From: Siphonodentalium dalli
Taxonomy: Eukaryota > Mollusca > Scaphopoda > Gadilida > Siphonodentaliidae
DNA length: 64,000 bases
NCBI GenBank assembly: GCA_032622095.1
Contig: CP136063.1
Span: forward strand, 113,480,723 to 113,544,722
Reading direction: 5' to 3'
Of this stretch, positions 37,775 to 52,196 are shown piece after piece. Numbering within the stretch: the first letter of the stretch is position 1; each line of letters begins with the position of its first letter. A program made the translations under genes and the position numbers. Under the pieces are notes generated by a model. The model did not search any database and had not been told where the DNA came from. It worked only from the letters and a program-made list of their open reading frames with translations.

Positions 37775-38225
37775 GGTTACACTGGTGTAAATGTTTTCCA
37801 TAGGCCTCAGTGCTAACGTTTTAGCGTATGCTGTTGGCTATATGAACCATGGGTCCAATTTTTTTTTTTAATCTGAAAAATTGACATTTCGGGAAACTTT
37901 TTACACAAAAAAATCATATCTGTCTAGCAGGGAATTCGCCTTTAAATCTTGTGTTTTCGTAACTAGTGTCAGATCCGCATAAAAAAATACTGTCATATTT
38001 TAGACCACACCAACAAATTCAAACTTCACTACAAAGGGTTAATTCCTGTGCCAATGGCTATCTTACCTATGGGAAATCATAGGGAAGAGGTGTGATGATT
38101 TTTTTATGCAAAAAGCACACAAGGCTATTGACCAATCAGGGCCCAGTGTCTATTTTATTCTCTCCTATATATTCCTCCCGCATCCGCTAGAGGTCTCTCC
38201 GAGCCTTATTTACACCAGTGTAACC
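37775..38225 (+). mobile_element. 451-bp TIR element, copy 21
   Basis: Closes unit 36877-38229; last of the eight-unit occupied run. Confidence 0.93.
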
Positions 38226-39120
38226 TAAAGCGATAGCCCGCTTTTTCGCGGAATAATTGTAACACCCTACATTTTTTCAGAATTGCCCATGAATGAAAAA
38301 AATGTGTTCAAAAATAATATCACTTCTGTGGTTCTTTATTTATCACACACAATTTAACCCCACTCTCTGTAACACATTATTCATCAAAAAAGCACATTTT
38401 TCCACCACAAGTCATATTCAGGCCCCATTTTCACACAGTTTTTGGGGTCTGGTGTTGCAAACTTGGATCAGCTATGGAAGACTGTACAAGATCCTTTCCA
38501 TGAGAGAACTTCTGGTGATGTGAGGTCATTGAGTCCAGATCTGATCAGCTGAGCATCAAGCACATGACTTTATCAGCACATGGAAGACTAAAATATGACA
38601 TTTTCAGGTCTGCAAGGGTGATCCAAGATAACTGGATGTGGGTGTATATTGAATTAGTTGAACAAAGATATGCTCTCTTTGAAATGCTGAAGCATTTTCT
38701 TAAATGTGTCCAAGTTTTAGTGCTATTAACCTTCAAATGGCCATACCCACCAGTGAAAATGAGACACTTTTATTATATATATCTGTATATCACTGGCTAT
38801 AAAATCCAAAATACTTGTTAGATTAGCTTCTTATAACAATTGGTATGTGTGTCATTGACATGCTCATGTAATGGGTAATTTGCATTATCATGTGACAATT
38901 ACCACCTTGAATTTTTTTGAAAATACCTTGAAAAATTGGCATTTTTTATGAAAAATCATACCATTTTTTTGGCCGATGGAAGTGAAAGAAGACATCAGCA
39001 GCAAGAATAGCCACACCATGCATGGGAGATTCATTGGACTGAAAGACCAGGCTGTGAAAAATGCATTAAAATACTTTAAAGTGACTCCCAGGAATCAAAA
39101 ATGCCAAAAAGTTCATTTTT

Positions 39121-39131
39121 CCCTTTAAGCG
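39121..39131 (+). other. Empty insertion site, type B CCCTTTAAGCG
   Basis: Junction of short unit 38230-39128 (899 bp), isolated between two long runs of occupied units. Confidence 0.9.
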
Positions 39132-40026
39132 ATAGCCCGCTTTTTCGCGGAATAATTGTAACACCCTACATTTTTTCAGAATTGCCCATGAATGAAAAAA
39201 ATGTGTTCAAAAATAATATCACTTCTGTGGTTCTTTATTTATCACACACAATTTAACCCCACTCTCTGTAACACATTATTCATCAAAAAAGCACATTTTT
39301 CCACCACAAGTCATATTCAGGCCCCATTTTCACACAGTTTTTGGGGTCTGGTGTTGCAAACTTGGATCAGCTATGGAAGACTGTACAAGATCCTTTCCAT
39401 GAGAGAACTTCTGGTGATGTGAGGTCATTGAGTCCAGATCTGATCAGCTGAGCATCAAGCACATGACTTTATCAGCACATGGAAGACTAAAATATGACAT
39501 TTTCAGGTCTGCAAGGGTGATCCAAGATAACTGGATGTGGGTGTATATTGAATTAGTTGAACAAAGATATGCTCTCTTTGAAATGCTGAAGCATTTTCTT
39601 AAATGTGTCCAAGTTTTAGTGCTATTAACCTTCAAATGGCCATACCCACCAGTGAAAATGAGACACTTTTATTATATATATCTGTATATCACTGGCTATA
39701 AAATCCAAAATACTTGTTAGATTAGCTTCTTATAACAATTGGTATGTGTGTCATTGACATGCTCATGTAATGGGTAATTTGCATTATCATGTGACAATTA
39801 CCACCTTGAATTTTTTTGAAAATACCTTGAAAAATTGGCATTTTTTATGAAAAATCATACCATTTTTTTGGCCGATGGAAGTGAAAGAAGACATCAGCAG
39901 CAAGAATAGCCACACCATGCATGGGAGATTCATTGGACTGAAAGACCAGGCTGTGAAAAATGCATTAAAATACTTTAAAGTGACTCCCAGGAATCAAAAA
40001 TGCCAAAAAGTTCATTTTTCCCTTTA

Positions 40027-40477
40027 GGTTACACTGGTGTAAATGTTTTCCATAGGCCTCAGTGCTAACGTTTTAGCGTATGCTGTTGGCTATATGAACC
40101 ATGGGTCCAATTTTTTTTTTTAATCTGAAAAATTGACATTTCGGGAAACTTTTTACACAAAAAAATCATATCTGTCTAGCAGGGAATTCGCCTTTAAATC
40201 TTGTGTTTTCGTAACTAGTGTCAGATCCGCATAAAAAAATACTGTCATATTTTAGACCACACCAACAAATTCAAACTTCACTACAAAGGGTTAATTCCTG
40301 TGCCAATGGCTATCTTACCTATGGGAAATCATAGGGAAGAGGTGTGATGATTTTTTTATGCAAAAAGCACACAAGGCTATTGACCAATCAGGGCCCAGTG
40401 TCTATTTTATTCTCTCCTATATATTCCTCCCGCATCCGCTAGAGGTCTCTCCGAGCCTTATTTACACCAGTGTAACC
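40027..40477 (+). mobile_element. 451-bp TIR element, copy 22
   Basis: Closes unit 39129-40481; standard ends and flanks. Confidence 0.93.
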
Positions 40478-41379
40478 TAAAGCGATAGCCCGCTTTTTCG
40501 CGGAATAATTGTAACACCCTACATTTTTTCAGAATTGCCCATGAATGAAAAAAATGTGTTCAAAAATAATATCACTTCTGTGGTTCTTTATTTATCACAC
40601 ACAATTTAACCCCACTCTCTGTAACACATTATTCATCAAAAAAGCACATTTTTCCACCACAAGTCATATTCAGGCCCCATTTTCACACAGTTTTTGGGGT
40701 CTGGTGTTGCAAACTTGGATCAGCTATGGAAGACTGTACAAGATCCTTTCCATGAGAGAACTTCTGGTGATGTGAGGTCATTGAGTCCAGATCTGATCAG
40801 CTGAGCATCAAGCACATGACTTTATCAGCACATGGAAGACTAAAATATGACATTTTCAGGTCTGCAAGGGTGATCCAAGATAACTGGATGTGGGTGTATA
40901 TTGAATTAGTTGAACAAAGATATGCTCTCTTTGAAATGCTGAAGCATTTTCTTAAATGTGTCCAAGTTTTAGTGCTATTAACCTTCAAATGGCCATACCC
41001 ACCAGTGAAAATGAGACACTTTTATTATATATATCTGTATATCACTGGCTATAAAATCCAAAATACTTGTTAGATTAGCTTCTTATAACAATTGGTATGT
41101 GTGTCATTGACATGCTCATGTAATGGGTAATTTGCATTATCATGTGACAATTACCACCTTGAATTTTTTTGAAAATACCTTGAAAAATTGGCATTTTTTA
41201 TGAAAAATCATACCATTTTTTTGGCCGATGGAAGTGAAAGAAGACATCAGCAGCAAGAATAGCCACACCATGCATGGGAGATTCATTGGACTGAAAGACC
41301 AGGCTGTGAAAAATGCATTAAAATACTTTAAAGTGACTCCCAGGAATCAAAAATGCCAAAAAGTTCATTTTTCCCTTTA

Positions 41380-41830
41380 GGTTACACTGGTGTAAATGTT
41401 TTCCATAGGCCTCAGTGCTAACGTTTTAGCGTATGCTGTTGGCTATATGAACCATGGGTCCAATTTTTTTTTTTAATCTGAAAAATTGACATTTCGGGAA
41501 ACTTTTTACACAAAAAAATCATATCTGTCTAGCAGGGAATTCGCCTTTAAATCTTGTGTTTTCGTAACTAGTGTCAGATCCGCATAAAAAAATACTGTCA
41601 TATTTTAGACCACACCAACAAATTCAAACTTCACTACAAAGGGTTAATTCCTGTGCCAATGGCTATCTTACCTATGGGAAATCATAGGGAAGAGGTGTGA
41701 TGATTTTTTTATGCAAAAAGCACACAAGGCTATTGACCAATCAGGGCCCAGTGTCTATTTTATTCTCTCCTATATATTCCTCCCGCATCCGCTAGAGGTC
41801 TCTCCGAGCCTTATTTACACCAGTGTAACC
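41380..41830 (+). mobile_element. 451-bp TIR element, copy 23
   Basis: Closes unit 40482-41834. The next unit body has C to A at 41914, which puts a stop in the short ORF that other units show there. Confidence 0.93.
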
Positions 41831-42732
41831 TAAAGCGATAGCCCGCTTTTTCGCGGAATAATTGTAACACCCTACATTTTTTCAGAATTGCCCATGAATG
41901 AAAAAAATGTGTTAAAAAATAATATCACTTCTGTGGTTCTTTATTTATCACACACAATTTAACCCCACTCTCTGTAACACATTATTCATCAAAAAAGCAC
42001 ATTTTTCCACCACAAGTCATATTCAGGCCCCATTTTCACACAGTTTTTGGGGTCTGGTGTTGCAAACTTGGATCAGCTATGGAAGACTGTACAAGATCCT
42101 TTCCATGAGAGAACTTCTGGTGATGTGAGGTCATTGAGTCCAGATCTGATCAGCTGAGCATCAAGCACATGACTTTATCAGCACATGGAAGACTAAAATA
42201 TGACATTTTCAGGTCTGCAAGGGTGATCCAAGATAACTGGATGTGGGTGTATATTGAATTAGTTGAACAAAGATATGCTCTCTTTGAAATGCTGAAGCAT
42301 TTTCTTAAATGTGTCCAAGTTTTAGTGCTATTAACCTTCAAATGGCCATACCCACCAGTGAAAATGAGACACTTTTATTATATATATCTGTATATCACTG
42401 GCTATAAAATCCAAAATACTTGTTAGATTAGCTTCTTATAACAATTGGTATGTGTGTCATTGACATGCTCATGTAATGGGTAATTTGCATTATCATGTGA
42501 CAATTACCACCTTGAATTTTTTTGAAAATACCTTGAAAAATTGGCATTTTTTATGAAAAATCATACCATTTTTTTGGCCGATGGAAGTGAAAGAAGACAT
42601 CAGCAGCAAGAATAGCCACACCATGCATGGGAGATTCATTGGACTGAAAGACCAGGCTGTGAAAAATGCATTAAAATACTTTAAAGTGACTCCCAGGAAT
42701 CAAAAATGCCAAAAAGTTCATTTTTCCCTTTA

Positions 42733-43183
42733 GGTTACACTGGTGTAAATGTTTTCCATAGGCCTCAGTGCTAACGTTTTAGCGTATGCTGTTGGCTATA
42801 TGAACCATGGGTCCAATTTTTTTTTTTAATCTGAAAAATTGACATTTCGGGAAACTTTTTACACAAAAAAATCATATCTGTCTAGCAGGGAATTCGCCTT
42901 TAAATCTTGTGTTTTCGTAACTAGTGTCAGATCCGCATAAAAAAATACTGTCATATTTTAGACCACACCAACAAATTCAAACTTCACTACAAAGGGTTAA
43001 TTCCTGTGCCAATGGCTATCTTACCTATGGGAAATCATAGGGAAGAGGTGTGATGATTTTTTTATGCAAAAAGCACACAAGGCTATTGACCAATCAGGGC
43101 CCAGTGTCTATTTTATTCTCTCCTATATATTCCTCCCGCATCCGCTAGAGGTCTCTCCGAGCCTTATTTACACCAGTGTAACC
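42733..43183 (+). mobile_element. 451-bp TIR element, copy 24
   Basis: Closes unit 41835-43187, the unit with the C to A change at 41914. Confidence 0.93.
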
Positions 43184-44085
43184 TAAAGCGATAGCCCGCT
43201 TTTTCGCGGAATAATTGTAACACCCTACATTTTTTCAGAATTGCCCATGAATGAAAAAAATGTGTTCAAAAATAATATCACTTCTGTGGTTCTTTATTTA
43301 TCACACACAATTTAACCCCACTCTCTGTAACACATTATTCATCAAAAAAGCACATTTTTCCACCACAAGTCATATTCAGGCCCCATTTTCACACAGTTTT
43401 TGGGGTCTGGTGTTGCAAACTTGGATCAGCTATGGAAGACTGTACAAGATCCTTTCCATGAGAGAACTTCTGGTGATGTGAGGTCATTGAGTCCAGATCT
43501 GATCAGCTGAGCATCAAGCACATGACTTTATCAGCACATGGAAGACTAAAATATGACATTTTCAGGTCTGCAAGGGTGATCCAAGATAACTGGATGTGGG
43601 TGTATATTGAATTAGTTGAACAAAGATATGCTCTCTTTGAAATGCTGAAGCATTTTCTTAAATGTGTCCAAGTTTTAGTGCTATTAACCTTCAAATGGCC
43701 ATACCCACCAGTGAAAATGAGACACTTTTATTATATATATCTGTATATCACTGGCTATAAAATCCAAAATACTTGTTAGATTAGCTTCTTATAACAATTG
43801 GTATGTGTGTCATTGACATGCTCATGTAATGGGTAATTTGCATTATCATGTGACAATTACCACCTTGAATTTTTTTGAAAATACCTTGAAAAATTGGCAT
43901 TTTTTATGAAAAATCATACCATTTTTTTGGCCGATGGAAGTGAAAGAAGACATCAGCAGCAAGAATAGCCACACCATGCATGGGAGATTCATTGGACTGA
44001 AAGACCAGGCTGTGAAAAATGCATTAAAATACTTTAAAGTGACTCCCAGGAATCAAAAATGCCAAAAAGTTCATTTTTCCCTTTA

Positions 44086-44536
44086 GGTTACACTGGTGTA
44101 AATGTTTTCCATAGGCCTCAGTGCTAACGTTTTAGCGTATGCTGTTGGCTATATGAACCATGGGTCCAATTTTTTTTTTTAATCTGAAAAATTGACATTT
44201 CGGGAAACTTTTTACACAAAAAAATCATATCTGTCTAGCAGGGAATTCGCCTTTAAATCTTGTGTTTTCGTAACTAGTGTCAGATCCGCATAAAAAAATA
44301 CTGTCATATTTTAGACCACACCAACAAATTCAAACTTCACTACAAAGGGTTAATTCCTGTGCCAATGGCTATCTTACCTATGGGAAATCATAGGGAAGAG
44401 GTGTGATGATTTTTTTATGCAAAAAGCACACAAGGCTATTGACCAATCAGGGCCCAGTGTCTATTTTATTCTCTCCTATATATTCCTCCCGCATCCGCTA
44501 GAGGTCTCTCCGAGCCTTATTTACACCAGTGTAACC
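44086..44536 (+). mobile_element. 451-bp TIR element, copy 25
   Basis: Closes unit 43188-44540; standard ends and flanks. Confidence 0.93.
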
Positions 44537-45438
44537 TAAAGCGATAGCCCGCTTTTTCGCGGAATAATTGTAACACCCTACATTTTTTCAGAATTGCCCA
44601 TGAATGAAAAAAATGTGTTCAAAAATAATATCACTTCTGTGGTTCTTTATTTATCACACACAATTTAACCCCACTCTCTGTAACACATTATTCATCAAAA
44701 AAGCACATTTTTCCACCACAAGTCATATTCAGGCCCCATTTTCACACAGTTTTTGGGGTCTGGTGTTGCAAACTTGGATCAGCTATGGAAGACTGTACAA
44801 GATCCTTTCCATGAGAGAACTTCTGGTGATGTGAGGTCATTGAGTCCAGATCTGATCAGCTGAGCATCAAGCACATGACTTTATCAGCACATGGAAGACT
44901 AAAATATGACATTTTCAGGTCTGCAAGGGTGATCCAAGATAACTGGATGTGGGTGTATATTGAATTAGTTGAACAAAGATATGCTCTCTTTGAAATGCTG
45001 AAGCATTTTCTTAAATGTGTCCAAGTTTTAGTGCTATTAACCTTCAAATGGCCATACCCACCAGTGAAAATGAGACACTTTTATTATATATATCTGTATA
45101 TCACTGGCTATAAAATCCAAAATACTTGTTAGATTAGCTTCTTATAACAATTGGTATGTGTGTCATTGACATGCTCATGTAATGGGTAATTTGCATTATC
45201 ATGTGACAATTACCACCTTGAATTTTTTTGAAAATACCTTGAAAAATTGGCATTTTTTATGAAAAATCATACCATTTTTTTGGCCGATGGAAGTGAAAGA
45301 AGACATCAGCAGCAAGAATAGCCACACCATGCATGGGAGATTCATTGGACTGAAAGACCAGGCTGTGAAAAATGCATTAAAATACTTTAAAGTGACTCCC
45401 AGGAATCAAAAATGCCAAAAAGTTCATTTTTCCCTTTA

Positions 45439-45889
45439 GGTTACACTGGTGTAAATGTTTTCCATAGGCCTCAGTGCTAACGTTTTAGCGTATGCTGTTG
45501 GCTATATGAACCATGGGTCCAATTTTTTTTTTTAATCTGAAAAATTGACATTTCGGGAAACTTTTTACACAAAAAAATCATATCTGTCTAGCAGGGAATT
45601 CGCCTTTAAATCTTGTGTTTTCGTAACTAGTGTCAGATCCGCATAAAAAAATACTGTCATATTTTAGACCACACCAACAAATTCAAACTTCACTACAAAG
45701 GGTTAATTCCTGTGCCAATGGCTATCTTACCTATGGGAAATCATAGGGAAGAGGTGTGATGATTTTTTTATGCAAAAAGCACACAAGGCTATTGACCAAT
45801 CAGGGCCCAGTGTCTATTTTATTCTCTCCTATATATTCCTCCCGCATCCGCTAGAGGTCTCTCCGAGCCTTATTTACACCAGTGTAACC
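45439..45889 (+). mobile_element. 451-bp TIR element, copy 26
   Basis: Closes unit 44541-45893; standard ends and flanks. Confidence 0.93.
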
Positions 45890-46791
45890 TAAAGCGATAG
45901 CCCGCTTTTTCGCGGAATAATTGTAACACCCTACATTTTTTCAGAATTGCCCATGAATGAAAAAAATGTGTTCAAAAATAATATCACTTCTGTGGTTCTT
46001 TATTTATCACACACAATTTAACCCCACTCTCTGTAACACATTATTCATCAAAAAAGCACATTTTTCCACCACAAGTCATATTCAGGCCCCATTTTCACAC
46101 AGTTTTTGGGGTCTGGTGTTGCAAACTTGGATCAGCTATGGAAGACTGTACAAGATCCTTTCCATGAGAGAACTTCTGGTGATGTGAGGTCATTGAGTCC
46201 AGATCTGATCAGCTGAGCATCAAGCACATGACTTTATCAGCACATGGAAGACTAAAATATGACATTTTCAGGTCTGCAAGGGTGATCCAAGATAACTGGA
46301 TGTGGGTGTATATTGAATTAGTTGAACAAAGATATGCTCTCTTTGAAATGCTGAAGCATTTTCTTAAATGTGTCCAAGTTTTAGTGCTATTAACCTTCAA
46401 ATGGCCATACCCACCAGTGAAAATGAGACACTTTTATTATATATATCTGTATATCACTGGCTATAAAATCCAAAATACTTGTTAGATTAGCTTCTTATAA
46501 CAATTGGTATGTGTGTCATTGACATGCTCATGTAATGGGTAATTTGCATTATCATGTGACAATTACCACCTTGAATTTTTTTGAAAATACCTTGAAAAAT
46601 TGGCATTTTTTATGAAAAATCATACCATTTTTTTGGCCGATGGAAGTGAAAGAAGACATCAGCAGCAAGAATAGCCACACCATGCATGGGAGATTCATTG
46701 GACTGAAAGACCAGGCTGTGAAAAATGCATTAAAATACTTTAAAGTGACTCCCAGGAATCAAAAATGCCAAAAAGTTCATTTTTCCCTTTA

Positions 46792-47242
46792 GGTTACACT
46801 GGTGTAAATGTTTTCCATAGGCCTCAGTGCTAACGTTTTAGCGTATGCTGTTGGCTATATGAACCATGGGTCCAATTTTTTTTTTTAATCTGAAAAATTG
46901 ACATTTCGGGAAACTTTTTACACAAAAAAATCATATCTGTCTAGCAGGGAATTCGCCTTTAAATCTTGTGTTTTCGTAACTAGTGTCAGATCCGCATAAA
47001 AAAATACTGTCATATTTTAGACCACACCAACAAATTCAAACTTCACTACAAAGGGTTAATTCCTGTGCCAATGGCTATCTTACCTATGGGAAATCATAGG
47101 GAAGAGGTGTGATGATTTTTTTATGCAAAAAGCACACAAGGCTATTGACCAATCAGGGCCCAGTGTCTATTTTATTCTCTCCTATATATTCCTCCCGCAT
47201 CCGCTAGAGGTCTCTCCGAGCCTTATTTACACCAGTGTAACC
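46792..47242 (+). mobile_element. 451-bp TIR element, copy 27
   Basis: Closes unit 45894-47246; last of a six-unit occupied run. Confidence 0.93.
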
Positions 47243-48137
47243 TAAAGCGATAGCCCGCTTTTTCGCGGAATAATTGTAACACCCTACATTTTTTCAGAAT
47301 TGCCCATGAATGAAAAAAATGTGTTCAAAAATAATATCACTTCTGTGGTTCTTTATTTATCACACACAATTTAACCCCACTCTCTGTAACACATTATTCA
47401 TCAAAAAAGCACATTTTTCCACCACAAGTCATATTCAGGCCCCATTTTCACACAGTTTTTGGGGTCTGGTGTTGCAAACTTGGATCAGCTATGGAAGACT
47501 GTACAAGATCCTTTCCATGAGAGAACTTCTGGTGATGTGAGGTCATTGAGTCCAGATCTGATCAGCTGAGCATCAAGCACATGACTTTATCAGCACATGG
47601 AAGACTAAAATATGACATTTTCAGGTCTGCAAGGGTGATCCAAGATAACTGGATGTGGGTGTATATTGAATTAGTTGAACAAAGATATGCTCTCTTTGAA
47701 ATGCTGAAGCATTTTCTTAAATGTGTCCAAGTTTTAGTGCTATTAACCTTCAAATGGCCATACCCACCAGTGAAAATGAGACACTTTTATTATATATATC
47801 TGTATATCACTGGCTATAAAATCCAAAATACTTGTTAGATTAGCTTCTTATAACAATTGGTATGTGTGTCATTGACATGCTCATGTAATGGGTAATTTGC
47901 ATTATCATGTGACAATTACCACCTTGAATTTTTTTGAAAATACCTTGAAAAATTGGCATTTTTTATGAAAAATCATACCATTTTTTTGGCCGATGGAAGT
48001 GAAAGAAGACATCAGCAGCAAGAATAGCCACACCATGCATGGGAGATTCATTGGACTGAAAGACCAGGCTGTGAAAAATGCATTAAAATACTTTAAAGTG
48101 ACTCCCAGGAATCAAAAATGCCAAAAAGTTCATTTTT

Positions 48138-48148
48138 CCCTTAAAGCG
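48138..48148 (+). other. Empty insertion site, type D CCCTTAAAGCG
   Basis: Junction of short unit 47247-48145 (899 bp). Same left-side loss as the junction at 9448, almost 39 kb away. Confidence 0.9.
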
Positions 48149-49045
48149 ATAGCCCGCTTTTTCGCGGAATAATTGTAACACCCTACATTTTTTCAGAATT
48201 GCCCATGAATGAAAAAAATGTGTTCAAAAATAATATCACTTCTGTGGTTCTTTATTTATCACACACAATTTAACCCCACTCTCTGTAACACATTATTCAT
48301 CAAAAAAGCACATTTTTCCACCACAAGTCATATTCAGGCCCCATTTTCACACAGTTTTTGGGGTCTGGTGTTGCAAACTTGGATCAGCTATGGAAGACTG
48401 TACAAGATCCTTTCCATGAGAGAACTTCTGGTGATGTGAGGTCATTGAGTCCAGATCTGATCAGCTGAGCATCAAGCACATGACTTTATCAGCACATGGA
48501 AGACTAAAATATGACATTTTCAGGTCTGCAAGGGTGATCCAAGATAACTGGATGTGGGTGTATATTGAATTAGTTGAACAAAGATATGCTCTCTTTGAAA
48601 TGCTGAAGCATTTTCTTAAATGTGTCCAAGTTTTAGTGCTATTAACCTTCAAATGGCCATACCCACCAGTGAAAATGAGACACTTTTATTATATATATCT
48701 GTATATCACTGGCTATAAAATCCAAAATACTTGTTAGATTAGCTTCTTATAACAATTGGTATGTGTGTCATTGACATGCTCATGTAATGGGTAATTTGCA
48801 TTATCATGTGACAATTACCACCTTGAATTTTTTTTGAAAATACCTTGAAAAATTGGCATTTTTTATGAAAAATCATACCATTTTTTTGGTCCGATGGAAG
48901 TGAAAGAAGACATCAGCAGCAAGAATAGCCACACCATGCATGGGAGATTCATTGGACTGAAAGACCAGGCTGTGAAAAATGCATTAAAATACTTTAAAGT
49001 GACTCCCAGGAATCAAAAATGCCAAAAAGTTCATTTTTCCCTTTA

Positions 49046-49494
49046 GGTTACACTGGTGTAAATGTTTTTCCATAGGCCTCAGTGCTAACGTTTTAGCGTA
49101 TGCTGTTGGCTTATATGAACCATGGGTCCAATTTTTTTTTTTTAATCTGAAAAATTGACATTTCGGGAAACTTTTTTACACAAAAAAATCATATCTGTCT
49201 AGCAGGGAATTCGCCTTTTAAATCTTGGTAACTAGTGTCAGATCCGCATAAAAAAATACTGTCATATTTTAGACCACACCAACAAATTCAAACTTCACTA
49301 CAAAGGGTTAATTCCTGTGCCAATGGCTATCTTACCTATGGGAAATCATAGGGAAGAGGTGTGATGATTTTTTTATGCAAAAAGCACACAAGGCTATTGA
49401 CCAATCAGGGCCCAGTGTCTATTTTATTCTCTCCTATATATTCCTCCCGCATCCGCTAGAGGTCTCTCCGAGCCTTATTTACACCAGTGTAACC
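49046..49494 (+). mobile_element. TIR element, copy 28, 449 bp with clustered indels
   Basis: Closes unit 48146-49498. It has five single-T insertions (near 49068, 49112, the T run at 49132-49143, 49176 and 49219) and a 7-base loss in the segment that normally reads CTTGTGTTTTCGTAAC. Two further T insertions lie in the satellite just before it (near 48838 and 48890). Both termini are intact. Confidence 0.92.
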
Positions 49495-50389
49495 TAAAGC
49501 GATAGCCCGCTTTTTCGCGGAATAATTGTAACACCCTACATTTTTTCAGAATTGCCCATGAATGAAAAAAATGTGTTCAAAAATAATATCACTTCTGTGG
49601 TTCTTTATTTATCACACACAATTTAACCCCACTCTCTGTAACACATTATTCATCAAAAAAGCACATTTTTCCACCACAAGTCATATTCAGGCCCCATTTT
49701 CACACAGTTTTTGGGGTCTGGTGTTGCAAACTTGGATCAGCTATGGAAGACTGTACAAGATCCTTTCCATGAGAGAACTTCTGGTGATGTGAGGTCATTG
49801 AGTCCAGATCTGATCAGCTGAGCATCAAGCACATGACTTTATCAGCACATGGAAGACTAAAATATGACATTTTCAGGTCTGCAAGGGTGATCCAAGATAA
49901 CTGGATGTGGGTGTATATTGAATTAGTTGAACAAAGATATGCTCTCTTTGAAATGCTGAAGCATTTTCTTAAATGTGTCCAAGTTTTAGTGCTATTAACC
50001 TTCAAATGGCCATACCCACCAGTGAAAATGAGACACTTTTATTATATATATCTGTATATCACTGGCTATAAAATCCAAAATACTTGTTAGATTAGCTTCT
50101 TATAACAATTGGTATGTGTGTCATTGACATGCTCATGTAATGGGTAATTTGCATTATCATGTGACAATTACCACCTTGAATTTTTTTGAAAATACCTTGA
50201 AAAATTGGCATTTTTTATGAAAAATCATACCATTTTTTTGGCCGATGGAAGTGAAAGAAGACATCAGCAGCAAGAATAGCCACACCATGCATGGGAGATT
50301 CATTGGACTGAAAGACCAGGCTGTGAAAAATGCATTAAAATACTTTAAAGTGACTCCCAGGAATCAAAAATGCCAAAAAGTTCATTTTT

Positions 50390-50400
50390 CCCATAAAGCG
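50390..50400 (+). other. Empty insertion site, type E CCCATAAAGCG
   Basis: Junction of short unit 49499-50397 (899 bp), unique in the window. It is either type D with a T to A change or a joint that kept the right-hand TAAAG and lost TTT from the left. Confidence 0.9.
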
Positions 50401-51288
50401 ATAGCCCGCTTTTTCGCGGAATAATTGTAACACCCTACATTTTTTCAGAATTGCCCATGAATGAAAAAAATGTGTTCAAAAATAATATCACTTCTGTGGT
50501 TCTTTATTTATCACACACAATTTAACCCCACTCTCTGTAACACATTATTCATCAAAAAAGCACATTTTTCCACCACAAGTCATATTCAGGCCCCATTTTC
50601 ACACAGTTTTTGGGGTCTGGTGTTGCAAACTTGGATCAGCTATGGAAGACTGTACAAGATCCTTTCCATGAGAGAACTTCTGGTGATGTGAGGTCATTGA
50701 GTCCAGATCTGATCAGCTGAGCATCAAGCACATGACTTTATCAGCACATGGAAGACTAAAATATGACATTTTCAGGTCTGCAAGGGTGATCCAAGATAAC
50801 TGGATGTGGGTGTATATTGAATTAGTTGAACAAAGATATGCTCTCTTTGAAATGCTGAAGCATTTTCTTAAATGTGTCCAAGTTTTAGTGCTATTAACCT
50901 TCAAATGGCCATACCCACCAGTGAAAATGAGACACTTTTATTATATATATCTGTATATCACTGGCTATAAAATCCAAAATACTTGTTAGATTAGCTTCTT
51001 ATAACAATTGGTATGTGTGTCATTGACATGCTCATGTAATGGGTAATTTGCATTATCATGTGACAATTACCACCTTGAATTTTTTTGAAAATACCTTGAA
51101 AAATTGGCATTTTTTATGAAAAATCATACCATTTTTTTGGCCGATGGAAGTGAAAGAAGACATCAGCAGCAAGAATAGCCACACCATGCATGGGAGATTC
51201 ATTGGACTGAAAGACCAGGCTGTGAAAAATGCATTAAAATACTTTAAAGTGACTCCCAGGAATCAAAAATGCCAAAAAGTTCATTTTT

Positions 51289-51298
51289 CCCTTTAGCG
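51289..51298 (+). other. Empty insertion site, type C CCCTTTAGCG
   Basis: Junction of short unit 50398-51295 (898 bp). Confidence 0.9.
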
Positions 51299-52186
51299 AT
51301 AGCCCGCTTTTTCGCGGAATAATTGTAACACCCTACATTTTTTCAGAATTGCCCATGAATGAAAAAAATGTGTTCAAAAATAATATCACTTCTGTGGTTC
51401 TTTATTTATCACACACAATTTAACCCCACTCTCTGTAACACATTATTCATCAAAAAAGCACATTTTTCCACCACAAGTCATATTCAGGCCCCATTTTCAC
51501 ACAGTTTTTGGGGTCTGGTGTTGCAAACTTGGATCAGCTATGGAAGACTGTACAAGATCCTTTCCATGAGAGAACTTCTGGTGATGTGAGGTCATTGAGT
51601 CCAGATCTGATCAGCTGAGCATCAAGCACATGACTTTATCAGCACATGGAAGACTAAAATATGACATTTTCAGGTCTGCAAGGGTGATCCAAGATAACTG
51701 GATGTGGGTGTATATTGAATTAGTTGAACAAAGATATGCTCTCTTTGAAATGCTGAAGCATTTTCTTAAATGTGTCCAAGTTTTAGTGCTATTAACCTTC
51801 AAATGGCCATACCCACCAGTGAAAATGAGACACTTTTATTATATATATCTGTATATCACTGGCTATAAAATCCAAAATACTTGTTAGATTAGCTTCTTAT
51901 AACAATTGGTATGTGTGTCATTGACATGCTCATGTAATGGGTAATTTGCATTATCATGTGACAATTACCACCTTGAATTTTTTTGAAAATACCTTGAAAA
52001 ATTGGCATTTTTTATGAAAAATCATACCATTTTTTTGGCCGATGGAAGTGAAAGAAGACATCAGCAGCAAGAATAGCCACACCATGCATGGGAGATTCAT
52101 TGGACTGAAAGACCAGGCTGTGAAAAATGCATTAAAATACTTTAAAGTGACTCCCAGGAATCAAAAATGCCAAAAAGTTCATTTTT

Positions 52187-52196
52187 CCCTTTAGCG
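52187..52196 (+). other. Empty insertion site, type C CCCTTTAGCG
   Basis: Junction of short unit 51296-52193 (898 bp), next to another type C unit. Confidence 0.9.
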
